Source: G001797105 sp964528155
GTDB lineage: Bacteria > Chloroflexota > Anaerolineae > Anaerolineales > E44-bin32
DNA length: 64,000 nucleotides
NCBI GenBank assembly: GCA_964528155.1
Contig: CAZGRL010000012.1
Coordinates: 1-64,000 of the forward strand
Reading direction: 5' to 3'
Part shown: positions 35,137-44,025 of the stretch, piece after piece
Layout of the letters: every line of letters starts with the position of its first letter
How positions within the stretch are numbered: position 1 is the stretch's first letter
Position numbers and translations under genes: made by a program
Notes under the pieces: model-generated
Told to the model about the DNA's origin: nothing
The model's input: the letters and a program-made list of their open reading frames with translations, nothing else
Database searches by the model: none

Positions 35137-35169
35137 AGGCTCCCGGAGGCTATGAGGCTCCGGGAGCCT
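35137..35169. terminator. Bidirectional terminator hairpin
   Basis: Perfect 12-bp inverted repeat AGGCTCCCGGAG / CTCCGGGAGCCT with a 9-nt loop, between convergent surE and the phosphatase gene, whose stop lies in the loop region. It is nearly identical to the hairpin at 4485-4515. Confidence 0.7.
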
Positions 35170-35950
35170 TGTCGGATGTATTGGCGAGCGCCCGCAACGC
35201 CTCATCGTGTACCTGCCCATTGGAGGCCAGGAATGAGGCCATCCCCAGCGGGAATTCGTCCTGGCCGTCAAGAGCCGTGACCCGGCCGCCCGCCTCGCGC
35301 ACCAGTAGAATCCCTGCCGCCCAATCCCATGGGTACACGGACAGCTCCCAATATGCGTCGAAGCGACCTGCGGCGACGTACGCCAGGTCTAGAGCGGCCG
35401 ACCCGAAGCGCCGGATGGCGAAGGCGCGGCGTGACATGCCGGCGAAATTGTCCAGGTTGTCCTCGGAATTGCTACGGATATCATATGGGAATCCAGTCGC
35501 CAGAAAACTCTCTGCTAGGCGTGCCTCGGTCGAGACATGCAACGGTTGATCATTCAGCCAGGCTCCCTCGCCGCGGACCGCGTGGAAGAGTTCCGATCGG
35601 GTCGGGTCGAAAACGACGCCGAAAGTCGGTTGGTCCCGCTCCCAGCATGCGATCGAAACGCTGAAGTGCGGCAACCCGTGGGCGAAGTTGGTTGTGCCGT
35701 CGAGGGGATCGACCACCCAATGTATTTCAGACTCACCCGAAGGCCCCGCCTCTTCTGACAGGATTGAGTCGGATGGGAACGACTGGCGGATCCCGTCGAC
35801 GATCAGCCGCTCCGAACGAAGGTCGTACTCGGTAACCAGATCGATCGCGCCCTTGTGTCTCACCTGGCGCGTATGCCCCAGGCCGTCGACGATCAACGCT
35901 CCGGCGCGTCTGGCCAGATCCAGTCCGAGAGTCAGGCGAGGGTTCTCCAT
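35150..35950 (-). CDS. Inositol monophosphatase family protein
   Basis: Mg-dependent phosphatase of about 266 residues. The metal sites are visible: LVTEYDLRSERLIVDGI, SEEAG, then WVVDPLDGTTNFAHGLPH and YPWDWAAGILLVREAGG. It could dephosphorylate inositol phosphate or a related sugar or nucleotide phosphate; bacterial members vary. ATG at 35950 is preferred because it gives a normal N-terminus. A GTG at 35974 would overlap the upstream methyltransferase gene by 13 bases. Confidence 0.93.
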   Translation of the reverse strand: MENPRLTLGLDLARRAGALIVDGLGHTRQVRHKGAIDLVTEYDLRSERLIVDGIRQSFPSDSILSEEAGPSGESEIHWVVDPLDGTTNFAHGLPHFSVSIACWERDQPTFGVVFDPTRSELFHAVRGEGAWLNDQPLHVSTEARLAESFLATGFPYDIRSNSEDNLDNFAGMSRRAFAIRRFGSAALDLAYVAAGRFDAYWELSVYPWDWAAGILLVREAGGRVTALDGQDEFPLGMASFLASNGQVHDEALRALANTSDKAPGAS

Positions 35951-35961
35951 AGTTGGATGTC

Positions 35962-37209
35962 CTATCGTCGCCACACGGAGACGGTTTCGATGTGGAATGT
36001 CTGCGGGAACATGTCGACCGGCGTCACGCTCTCGAGGGTGTACCCGCCGTCCGCCATCAGTCGTCCATCGCGGGCCAGTGTTGATGGATCACACGACACA
36101 TACACCAGACAAGACGGGCCGCGGGCGAGGAGACCCTTTACGACCTCTCTCCCGAGACCGGCGCGCGGCGGATCGACTACAACCGCCGTCGGTGGTTGTG
36201 GCACGGAGGGAAGAGCCTCCTCGACCGACGCCTCGTACAGCTCCACGGCGTCGAACTCCTCCAGGTTGACCTCGAAATCAGCGCAAGCCCAGGGTGATTG
36301 TTCGATGGCGACAACCGAGGCGCCTGTCTCGGTGATGAAACTACTGAAGAGGCCGACGCCGGCGTACAGGTCGAATACAACATCAGCCGTATGGACCTGG
36401 AGCGCATCCAGGCAGAGGCGTACCAGCTCCTGGCTCAGTTGTGTGTGCACCTGAAAGAAAGACAGGGCTGATACGCGGAATGTTCGTTTCATCACTTCGA
36501 CGAGGAATGATCCATCTCCGGCCAGCACCCGCGCGCCCTGCGGATCGGCCCACACGACCGATGCCGGGAGATCAAGCGACAGCTCGATGTCGGCAGGCGA
36601 GGCGGCGTGGAGCACGATCATCTGCTGATCGTCGGCGCCGAGGCGCACGCTCACTCCTTCCAGCCCTTTCACGGATTCCAGGTCGAGCTGTTGCCAGAGT
36701 GCATCCAATGCCGGTTCCGGGAGGTGGCACTCGTCAATCGGGACCAGCGGGGTCGAGGCCGCGTCGCTGGCGAGGGGATCGGCACCGATGAAGCATAGCC
36801 TTCCATCGTCGCCGAGACGGAATCTCAAGTTATTGCGCGTGCGCCACGGGGAGGGCGAGGCGATCGGGGCCGTCATAGGCGGGTTATGGAACTTCCCCAG
36901 CCTCTCGAGCTGAATGCGAACGATGTCGGCCTTGGCCTCGACCTGGGCTGGATACGATATGTGCTGGTAGTGGCACCCCCCGCACGTGCCGAAATGTTTG
37001 CAGTGAGGCGTGGTCCGATCGGGCGACGGCTCGAGGATGTCGACGAGCCGGGCCCGCGCCCAATGTTGATGGACATCCACCGGCGCGACCCGCACTCTCT
37101 CCCCTGGGATCGCGTAGGGAACGAAGACCATTCGCCCGTCGGGAGCGCGGCCGATGGCCTCACCTCCGTAGGCATGTCCGGTTAGCTCAATCTCAAACGC
37201 CTCATCCAT
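35962..37209 (-). CDS. 23S rRNA (uracil-5-)-methyltransferase, RlmD/RumA type
   Basis: SAM-dependent RNA m5U methyltransferase of 415 residues. A TRAM-type N-terminal domain (about 1-60, HAYGGEAIGRAPDGRMVFVP) binds RNA. An iron-sulfur-type cysteine cluster follows (CKHFGTCGGCHYQHI). The SAM domain has VFDLYAGVGLFSSF and DPPRAGLG, and the catalytic Cys is in YVSCDPSTLARD. The exact uridine target cannot be told from sequence; RlmD, RlmC and TrmA are related. The ATG touches the stop of the upstream gene (TGATG). Confidence 0.93.
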   Translation of the reverse strand: MDEAFEIELTGHAYGGEAIGRAPDGRMVFVPYAIPGERVRVAPVDVHQHWARARLVDILEPSPDRTTPHCKHFGTCGGCHYQHISYPAQVEAKADIVRIQLERLGKFHNPPMTAPIASPSPWRTRNNLRFRLGDDGRLCFIGADPLASDAASTPLVPIDECHLPEPALDALWQQLDLESVKGLEGVSVRLGADDQQMIVLHAASPADIELSLDLPASVVWADPQGARVLAGDGSFLVEVMKRTFRVSALSFFQVHTQLSQELVRLCLDALQVHTADVVFDLYAGVGLFSSFITETGASVVAIEQSPWACADFEVNLEEFDAVELYEASVEEALPSVPQPPTAVVVDPPRAGLGREVVKGLLARGPSCLVYVSCDPSTLARDGRLMADGGYTLESVTPVDMFPQTFHIETVSVWRR

Positions 37210-38678
37210 CAGTAGTTCGGCCACAGCTTGTTCCCGCCCTGGGAGAGGATTGCCAGCAGGCTTGGCAAACCGCCGGAGAAATCGATCAGCCAGATCGTCA
37301 CCAGGGCTGCGCAGGCGGCTGCGGCCAGCCAGGGCCCCAGCCGGCGCGTCTTCAATTGATGCCGGATCTCAACCAAGGGGTGAGGAGTTGACCAGACCGC
37401 CGCGGCGTAGACAGCCAGGAACGGAATCAACGGCAGGTGAAAACGAGGCTCGGCGAGGATGGGAATATATGCGATCACTGTGGCGGCGATCAGTGCTCCA
37501 ATGAGTGATCTGGCCGGACCAGCCGCTGATACCATCCCCCAGGGCGTCGAAAGACCGATCAGGATGAGTGGGGCGATCAGAACGACGTAAGCCCCGACGA
37601 GCCCGGGCGTCGGGAGATGGCCAAAGAAGTTGTTGGCGTAGAAGTAGATCAGCTCGCGATCTTCCAGGCCCCAGAAATACACCAGCCGCCGGGCCATGAG
37701 CTCCGGCACACGACCCGGATCGGAGCGGATGAAACTCAGCGCCTGTTCCTTGGCCCATCGGTCGCGCTCCGCATCATCCAGGAATCGGGTCGGGATCACC
37801 CCGATCTCATTCACAAAGCCGCCGTCGCCTTCGGGGTGATATCCCACGAACAGGTTGTAACCGAGGGTATTCTCGACGAAGGCCGGTCTCCCCAGAACCA
37901 GACTGTTACGAACAGACCACGGGATCAGCACCGCCATGGCCGTCAGGATTGTGATGGTCGCGCTGCGCAATCCCGCGTGACGCCAGGCCCAGAGGCATGC
38001 CACAGGGAGGAACAGCACCAGAGCCGGGCGGGTCAGGACCGCCGCGCCCATGAGCAACCCGGATGCTGCGAAGACCACGATCGAGGCACGCCGGGAAGCT
38101 TCCAGGAGGAGCAAGACTGCGACCAAGAGCAGCGGCATGAACAGATTCTCGGAACCGAGCCCGAGCGGATACATCCACAGGATGGGATAGAGAGCGATGG
38201 CGATTCCGGAGAGCACGGCGGCGCGCCGCGAGATCCCGGCTCGAAGTGCCACCAGGGCAGTCAGGGGACCAAGTGTCGCGGTCAAGATGGCCTGGGCAAC
38301 TCGGGCCGCCGCCAGGCGCGAAGGGAGCCCCGTCAGCATGTACAAGCCGGCCAGAAATAGCGGATAGCCAGGGGCGCGGAATGTCGTCAGGTAACCGTCT
38401 TCGGGAACCGTGCTTGGGCTCACTTGAATGTCGTAGAAGCGACGGAGGTAAGGTTGGAGAAAAGCGACGTCCTGGCGCTGATACCAGCGATAGCCTTTGC
38501 CCGCGGCCATCGAGCGGGCGAGCATATCGTATTGATACATGTCGTCCAGCCCGATGGGGGCGTGCAGGTACACCCCGGCCAGAACCAGGCGCGGCACCAA
38601 AGCCAGGACGAAAATCCCGGTCAAACCCCAGCGACCCAGGCCGGAGTGGGAAGAGACTGCACTCAAGATCGGGGTCAT
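37209..38678 (-). CDS. GT39-like membrane glycosyltransferase
   Basis: 489 residues with about ten to twelve membrane helices and one large outward loop. The first loop carries the acidic pair of the GT-C fold (HAPIGLDDMYQYDMLARSMA) used to bind polyprenyl-phosphate sugars. The C-terminal part has RFHLPLIPFLAVYAAAVW. Family members transfer sugars from lipid carriers to proteins or lipids outside the membrane, like ArnT and protein O-mannosyltransferases. The acceptor is unknown. The start overlaps the aminotransferase gene by four bases, the stop touches the methyltransferase. Confidence 0.85.
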   Translation of the reverse strand: MTPILSAVSSHSGLGRWGLTGIFVLALVPRLVLAGVYLHAPIGLDDMYQYDMLARSMAAGKGYRWYQRQDVAFLQPYLRRFYDIQVSPSTVPEDGYLTTFRAPGYPLFLAGLYMLTGLPSRLAAARVAQAILTATLGPLTALVALRAGISRRAAVLSGIAIALYPILWMYPLGLGSENLFMPLLLVAVLLLLEASRRASIVVFAASGLLMGAAVLTRPALVLFLPVACLWAWRHAGLRSATITILTAMAVLIPWSVRNSLVLGRPAFVENTLGYNLFVGYHPEGDGGFVNEIGVIPTRFLDDAERDRWAKEQALSFIRSDPGRVPELMARRLVYFWGLEDRELIYFYANNFFGHLPTPGLVGAYVVLIAPLILIGLSTPWGMVSAAGPARSLIGALIAATVIAYIPILAEPRFHLPLIPFLAVYAAAVWSTPHPLVEIRHQLKTRRLGPWLAAAACAALVTIWLIDFSGGLPSLLAILSQGGNKLWPNY

Positions 38679-39757
38679 CCCGAGGTGTCGACCTGACGAG
38701 CGGCGAAATCGTCGATGTGTTTGAGGAGAACCTCCAGATCGCCGCGACGGGTTTCACCCATGTGACCAATGCGGAAAGTCTTGTTCTTCAACCGCCCGTA
38801 CCCATTGGCGAGCGTCATCCCGCGATCGGCCAGGTAGGCATTGAGCGCGGGGATGTCGAGCGGGCGACTGTTCATAAGCGCCGTCACGGTCTTCGATCGA
38901 TATCCATCCTGGGCCAGAAGGCCAAAGCGATCGGCGCCCCATTCCTGAGTGAAGCGCGCCATCTCCGCGTGGCGGGCGAAACGTTTCTCGAGCCCTTCTG
39001 CCAGGATCCGATCCAATTGCGAATCGAGGGCATACATCAGCGAGATGGCCGGCGTGGCGGGAGTCATGTTTCGGGCCAGGTATTTCTCGAGAAGCAAGAA
39101 GTCGAAATACCAGCCGCGCTGAGGGATCGTGGCGGCGCGCTTAAGCGCTTTGTCGCTGACGGCGGCGAACGCCAAGCCTGGAGGGAGCGCAAAGCATTTC
39201 TGAGATGATGTCAGGACAACGTCGAGCCCCCAGGCATCCGTCTCGATGCGCACGCCTCCAGCGGACGAGACGGCATCGACAAGCACCAGGATCTCGGGTC
39301 GGACAGCGCGCGCCGCGGCGGCGATCGCGGCCACGGGATTCTCCAGGCCGGTGGACGACTCATTGTGGACGACGGCGATCGCGTCGTAATCGGTGCCGGA
39401 GACAGCCGGTTCGATCATCTCAGGCGTGATCGCCTGACCCCAGGGGACGTCGATCCGATCTGCCGCCGCGCCGTTCGCCACGGCGACCTCGTACCAGCGC
39501 TCCGAAAACGCCCCATTGATGCACACGAGCAGCCGACGGGCGACGCAGTTGCGCACGGCAGCCTCCTGTAACCCGGAGCCGGAGGATGCCGTGACAAACA
39601 CGCGGTTCTGGGTGGCAAACACACTGCGCAGCTTGGGTTGGATCCGGCCGAATAACTCGGCGAAGGCCTGGCTGCGATGACCGATCATCGGCTGGGCCTG
39701 GGCGGCCAGGATCTCGGGGTCGACGTCGGTCGGACCGGGGATGAATAAGCGGGCCAT
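38675..39757 (-). CDS. Class V aminotransferase (alanine-glyoxylate/serine-type)
   Basis: PLP enzyme of 360 residues. The N-terminus MARLFIPGPTDVDPEIL is the family's; the PLP lysine sits in SSQKCFALPPG, preceded by DAVSSAGG with the conserved Asp. Family members transaminate alanine, serine or phosphoserine with glyoxylate or 2-oxoglutarate; phosphoserine aminotransferase is one option because a phosphoglycerate-dehydrogenase-like gene is in the same window, but not adjacent. ATG at 39757 has GAGGT at five bases, so the longer frame to 39814 is rejected. Confidence 0.92.
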   Translation of the reverse strand: MARLFIPGPTDVDPEILAAQAQPMIGHRSQAFAELFGRIQPKLRSVFATQNRVFVTASSGSGLQEAAVRNCVARRLLVCINGAFSERWYEVAVANGAAADRIDVPWGQAITPEMIEPAVSGTDYDAIAVVHNESSTGLENPVAAIAAAARAVRPEILVLVDAVSSAGGVRIETDAWGLDVVLTSSQKCFALPPGLAFAAVSDKALKRAATIPQRGWYFDFLLLEKYLARNMTPATPAISLMYALDSQLDRILAEGLEKRFARHAEMARFTQEWGADRFGLLAQDGYRSKTVTALMNSRPLDIPALNAYLADRGMTLANGYGRLKNKTFRIGHMGETRRGDLEVLLKHIDDFAARQVDTSG

Positions 39758-39903
39758 GGAAACCTCGATGGATCCGATTGTGCAAATTCTATCAGAGGCA
39801 GCCACTATCTTCACAATCGCCGCAATTCGCCCCTCTCTTGAGAACGATGGCCTGATGAAGCCGAGAAATTCATCTCGAAATCAAGAAAAATGTCACCAAG
39901 TGC

Positions 39904-39931
39904 TTGACGAGTTCAAGAAACTTCATATACT
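39904..39931 (+). promoter_or_regulatory. Strong sigma-70 promoter with repeated operator-like sites
   Basis: TTGACG, 16 bases, TATACT. GTTCAAGAA occurs twice, at 39911-39919 and 39932-39940, exactly 21 bases apart and on either side of the -10 box, as expected for a repressor binding two turns of the same DNA face. Drives the DUF2089-type gene downstream. Confidence 0.8.
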
Positions 39932-39966
39932 GTTCAAGAAATGATAGAAGCGACTGCCCACAAGGC

Positions 39967-39978
39967 GGGGGGGGGGGG
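39967..39978 (+). repeat. Run of twelve G in the leader of the DUF2089-type gene
   Basis: A homopolymer G tract between the promoter (39904-39931) and the gene start at 40068. Such tracts change length by slippage, so this could alter expression; it could also be a sequencing error. Confidence 0.8.
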
Positions 39979-40067
39979 CGGTCAGGCGTGTGGGTTGTGC
40001 TCTCGCTGGCGATGAGGGGTCCAGCCTCGTCCATCGGGCGGAGACAATCAGGAGGCGGGCCAAGTTC

Positions 40068-40439
40068 ATGAATCAATTGCTGACGGTGTGCCCCGTCTGC
40101 GGGGATCAGATGGCAGTTACGCGCCTACACTGCCGCAGCTGTGACACGGCGATCGAGGGGCAATTCGATACCGGGAGATTGGGCAGGCTGGAGAGAGACC
40201 AAATCGAGTTTGTCGAGACTTTTATCCGCTGCGAGGGCAAGTTGAATCGAATGGAGCGAGAGCTCGGCCTGTCTTATCCGACTCTGCGTGCCAGGCTGAC
40301 TGAGGTCATCGACAAGATGGGATACCCGGTGGGACCTGAGCCCGCTGGGAGCGAGGTCGATCGACACCGAATCCTCGACCAGTTGGCGGCCGGAGAGATC
40401 TCCTCCGAAGAGGCCATGCGCCAGTTGGAAGGCGTGTGA
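40068..40439 (+). CDS. DUF2089-like zinc-finger/helix-turn-helix regulator with SHOCT-like tail
   Basis: 123 residues. Two Cys pairs (CPVCGDQ and CRSCDTA) form a zinc ribbon. The middle (about 42-90, ERDQIEFVETFIRCEGKLNR then LGLSYPTLRARLTEVIDKMG) looks like a helix-turn-helix DNA-binding unit. The C-terminus (ILDQLAAGEISSEEAMRQLE) is a short helical hairpin shared with two other genes nearby. The layout matches DUF2089 proteins, believed to regulate envelope genes. It has its own strong promoter and operator-like repeats, so it may regulate itself. The next gene starts 34 bases downstream. Confidence 0.78.
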   Translation: MNQLLTVCPVCGDQMAVTRLHCRSCDTAIEGQFDTGRLGRLERDQIEFVETFIRCEGKLNRMERELGLSYPTLRARLTEVIDKMGYPVGPEPAGSEVDRHRILDQLAAGEISSEEAMRQLEGV

Positions 40440-40473
40440 TCTTGAGTGGCGGCATGAGAGCGGAGCGTTCCAG

Positions 40474-41571
40474 ATGGAGACATTGACACTGGAGACGAAG
40501 TCGTCTCCTCAAGTGATCATCAAATCAATCGACGGCGACCTTCGTCTTGTAGGTCAACCCGGTCACACGCTCGAGGCGCAGGCCCCGTCAAAAGGCCAAC
40601 TCAGTGTTCATCAGGAGGGGGAACAGATTGTGCTGAGCTGCAGGGCGGGCTGCCTGGTCTTCCTTCCGGCTCAGGCTGTTGTGCAGGCGGAAGCTGTCGC
40701 AGGCGATCTGCACTTGACGGGCGTGCTAGGTCATTCGTCGGTCAAGATGGTCGAGGGCGACGTTCGGCTTCGCCGGACCGGGGAAGTGGAAATGGGGAGG
40801 CTCGGTGGGGATCTTTCGGCGGACGAGATTAGCGGCGGGCTTCGCATCGACTCGGTGGGCGGGGGAGCTGACGTCCGTGATGTGCGTGGTGACGTGCATC
40901 TGGGCGTCGTAGGAGGCGACCTCAGGCTGCGACAGGTCGATGGTGCCGTCGAGGTTTCAGTCGAAGGCGATGCTTCGGCCAGAATGACTCCTCCGCCGGA
41001 CTCAACCTCGAGGATCCGCGCCGGCGGGGACATCACCGCCGTGCTTCCAAGTGATGCGTCGGCGGTGGTGCGAGTGACCGCCGGGGGAGATCTCCTGCTG
41101 CCGAACCCTTCAGAGAATGTGGTCGTCGAAGGACCGGGGGTCATCTGCTGCGGATCCGGCTCGGCGAGTGTTGAGTTGACATGCGAAGGCGACCTCAACC
41201 TGAGGTTGGGCGGGCTCGGGCGCGCAGTCGGGCGGGGGGCTGATCTGCAAGAGCAAATCAATGCCCGCGTCAAGTCGTCGATCGCCGAGATGGAAGCGAG
41301 CCTGGAAGAATTGGGGCTGGACTCGCTGAGCATTGACTCGGAGCGAATCGGGCAGCGGGTGCGCAAAGCCGTCGCCCGCGCTCTCCGGGCCACAGGTGGG
41401 GCAGGGATCGCTGCTGGAGCCAAGGACGAGGATCGCCCCGGCCCGACCGCAAAGGCTCAGTCGGTCGGCGGAGATGAGGAACACCTGGCAGTCTTGCGGA
41501 TGCTGGAAGAAGGCAAGATCAACGCCGAACAGGCCGAGGCCCTGCTGCGCGCATTGGAGGACGAAGGGTGA
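40474..41571 (+). CDS. Adhesin-like (DUF4097-type) beta-repeat protein with SHOCT-like tail
   Basis: 365 residues. The first about 250 form short repeating beta-strands (GDLRLVG, GDLHLTG, GDVRLRR, GDLSADE, GDVHLGV, GDLRLRQ), a right-handed beta-helix pattern typical of DUF4097. A helical region follows (about 265-310), then AVLRMLEEGKINAEQAEALLRAL, the same short helical motif as in the preceding and the 44026 genes. There is no signal peptide or membrane helix, so a cytoplasmic or membrane-associated role is likely. Function is not known; similar genes are found beside DUF2089 regulators. Confidence 0.78.
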   Translation: METLTLETKSSPQVIIKSIDGDLRLVGQPGHTLEAQAPSKGQLSVHQEGEQIVLSCRAGCLVFLPAQAVVQAEAVAGDLHLTGVLGHSSVKMVEGDVRLRRTGEVEMGRLGGDLSADEISGGLRIDSVGGGADVRDVRGDVHLGVVGGDLRLRQVDGAVEVSVEGDASARMTPPPDSTSRIRAGGDITAVLPSDASAVVRVTAGGDLLLPNPSENVVVEGPGVICCGSGSASVELTCEGDLNLRLGGLGRAVGRGADLQEQINARVKSSIAEMEASLEELGLDSLSIDSERIGQRVRKAVARALRATGGAGIAAGAKDEDRPGPTAKAQSVGGDEEHLAVLRMLEEGKINAEQAEALLRALEDEG

Positions 41572-42539
41572 CTGCAGCCGCCCTGTTGGCTCCCGGCCGT
41601 AGGGAGAGCGGGATCTGGCCGGTGAATCCACGCCGGGATATGGAGGGCATCGCCCTCCTCCTCGAGGCGGCATTTGCCGGCGAACTCGACCCGTATGGCA
41701 GACATATGGTGCGCGAAATGCGCGCCTTCGGTCGGGCGGGTTGGCTCGGCTGGCTGATCGGCCGCCTGTTCCTGCCTCCGGCGGCCTATCCTCAGGGCTT
41801 CGTGTGGCTCGAGAAGGGACAGCTTGTCGCAAACGCGAGCCTGTTGCCGGTGACCGGCTTCGCCTCGCGTTGGGTGATGGCGAACGTCGCCGTCGATGTC
41901 GACCATCGACGACGGGGCATCGCCCGCAGGCTGGTGGAAGCTTCGCTTGATCATGCCCGGGAGCACGGCGCGATGGAGCTCCTGCTCCAGGTGCGACACG
42001 ATAACCAGGCCGCCGTGGCTTTGTACGAAGGGATGGGCTTCAAGGCGCTAACGACGCGCACGACATGGCACAGACCGGCTGGCAAGTGGACACCGCAGGG
42101 TCTGGTCTCGAACTCGGTTCGGCGTAGGGCTCGAGGGGAGTGGTCACAGCAATGGGATCTCGCCCGGTCTCTCTACCCCGAGGGCCTGATCTGGCCGTTC
42201 CCACCCTATAGCGCACTCTTCAGGCCTCGACTGTTCGAGGGTCTGGTAAACGTGGACGGTCGGATGCACTGGGTTTGGGTGGAAGACGATCAGTTGGTCG
42301 GGAGTGTCTCGACCTACCTTGACACGAGTCGGGCAGGTCTGCGCCTGGTGATGATGATCGCTCCGGCGAAACGAGGATCGATCGAAGGCCAGTTGCTTGC
42401 GACGGCTCTCGAAGGTGCGAACGCCGAGCATGTGGCGATGAGCCTGGACTACGAAATGGGTATCGCCGATGAGAGCCTATTGGAGATGGGCTTCCGATCG
42501 GAGCATTCTCTGACCTGGATGCGCGCGCGGTTCGATTGA
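41568..42539 (+). CDS. GNAT-family N-acetyltransferase
   Basis: 323 residues in two GNAT-like halves. The first has the acetyl-CoA motif VAVDVDHRRRGIARRLVEAS and the later LYEGMGFKALTTR typical of motif B. The second half has weaker similarity (VSTYLDTSRAGLRLVMMIAP) and may be a degenerate copy. The substrate is unknown. The GTGA overlap with the preceding adhesin-like gene means co-translation. Confidence 0.85.
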   Translation: MTAAALLAPGRRESGIWPVNPRRDMEGIALLLEAAFAGELDPYGRHMVREMRAFGRAGWLGWLIGRLFLPPAAYPQGFVWLEKGQLVANASLLPVTGFASRWVMANVAVDVDHRRRGIARRLVEASLDHAREHGAMELLLQVRHDNQAAVALYEGMGFKALTTRTTWHRPAGKWTPQGLVSNSVRRRARGEWSQQWDLARSLYPEGLIWPFPPYSALFRPRLFEGLVNVDGRMHWVWVEDDQLVGSVSTYLDTSRAGLRLVMMIAPAKRGSIEGQLLATALEGANAEHVAMSLDYEMGIADESLLEMGFRSEHSLTWMRARFD

Positions 42540-42658
42540 GTTCCTGCCTCTTCATCCGATACTCGAATAGAGAAGCGTAGTTGCAGAGAGGCTCAGTCGG
42601 CAATCAAGGTGCGAGCTGGAAGGATTGAAGGGGGTAGCCTTAAGGATGTGGATCAGTC

Positions 42659-43921
42659 GTGATGTTCGTTCGAAGGCAATGGCGACGGTTCAAGCGGTTG
42701 TACGACGAGTACCCACCCAGATTCTGGGTCCTGGTCCTCTTGACGTTCATCGATGCCATCGGCGGCGCGCTGCTGTTCCCGTTTTTCTCCCTCTACGTCA
42801 CCTACCGCTTCGGGGTCGGGATGACCGAGGTTGGGAGGCTGTTCGCCGTCTTCGCCGTGACGGGCGTGCTGGGGTCAGTTCTCGGAGGCGCTCTGGCCGA
42901 CCGATGGGGACGGAAGGGGATGATCATCTTCGGCGTGCTGGCCAGCGGTCTTTCCAGCCTCCTGCTCGGCCTGGCAGACTCTTTCGCCATGCTGTTTCCG
43001 ATCGTCTTCGCCGTCGGCATCTTCTCAAACGCCGGTGGACCTGCCCGGCAGGCGATGGTGGCAGACATCTTGCCGGAGCGTCAACGCGCCGACGGCTATG
43101 GCATGATCCGGGTGGCCTTCAACCTCTCGGCGACGATAGGTCCGGCCTTGGGCGGCTTGATGGCGGCCAGGTCGTACCTGCTGCTTTTCGTCTCGGATGC
43201 GACGATCAGCGTGATTGTGGCGATTCTGGTGCACTTCCTTCTATCGGAGACGCGACCCCGCTGGTCTCATGTGGAAGCACCGGAGAGCATGGTTCGGACT
43301 TTCGGCGGATACGGGCGGATCATCAGGGATGGAGCTTTCATGGCCTTCACCGCGGGCTGTACGCTGGCAGCTCTGACCTATGTTCAATTGAACACGACGC
43401 TCGGGGTCTACCTGCGTGATTTTCACGATATCAGCGTCGGCAGTTACGGATATATCATGAGTCTGAACGCGATCATGGTCGTCTTGCTGCAGTTCTCGAC
43501 GACTCGCCGGGTTAGCCGGTATCCGGCCATGCTGATGATGGCCCTGGGTACGTCGCTGTACGCGATCGGCCTGAGCATGTTTGGGGTCTTCGACACCTAT
43601 GGCTTGTTCCTCTTGGCGATGGTCGTCGTCACAGTCGGCGAGATGATCATCGAGCCCGTATCTCAGGCCGCGGTGTCGCGTCTGGCGCCGCAAGACATGC
43701 GCGGCCGGTACATGGCGTTCTTTGGTTTCAGCTGGGTGTTCGCCTCGGCGACGGGCCCGATACTCGCCGGGGGCATCCTGGACAACTTCGACCCTCGCTG
43801 GCTGTGGTACGCCTCGGGCCTGATCGGGCTGATGGGGGTGGGGGTGTTCCTGCGGCTTCACCGTCGACAAGCCCGGAGACGACCGCTGGCGGTCGAGACC
43901 TCAGAGGCGTTGGTTACATGA
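42659..43921 (+). CDS. Major facilitator superfamily transporter
   Basis: 420 residues, about twelve membrane helices. The loop between helices 2 and 3 carries GGALADRWGRKGMII, the MFS signature. The C-terminal half repeats the pattern weakly. Substrate unknown; the shape resembles multidrug-efflux proteins. Start is GTG at 42659 or the ATG three bases later; spacing to an AAGGA site is long. Confidence 0.9.
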   Translation: MMFVRRQWRRFKRLYDEYPPRFWVLVLLTFIDAIGGALLFPFFSLYVTYRFGVGMTEVGRLFAVFAVTGVLGSVLGGALADRWGRKGMIIFGVLASGLSSLLLGLADSFAMLFPIVFAVGIFSNAGGPARQAMVADILPERQRADGYGMIRVAFNLSATIGPALGGLMAARSYLLLFVSDATISVIVAILVHFLLSETRPRWSHVEAPESMVRTFGGYGRIIRDGAFMAFTAGCTLAALTYVQLNTTLGVYLRDFHDISVGSYGYIMSLNAIMVVLLQFSTTRRVSRYPAMLMMALGTSLYAIGLSMFGVFDTYGLFLLAMVVVTVGEMIIEPVSQAAVSRLAPQDMRGRYMAFFGFSWVFASATGPILAGGILDNFDPRWLWYASGLIGLMGVGVFLRLHRRQARRRPLAVETSEALVT

Positions 43922-44025
43922 GCAGCGCACGTTTCTCCGGCGCTCAGTGAGTGTCGAGAGGGGACATGCGAGAAAGCTGGCGGATCATCGCGCCTGATCA
44001 AGCCGGAATCGATGGATAGGTTGAT

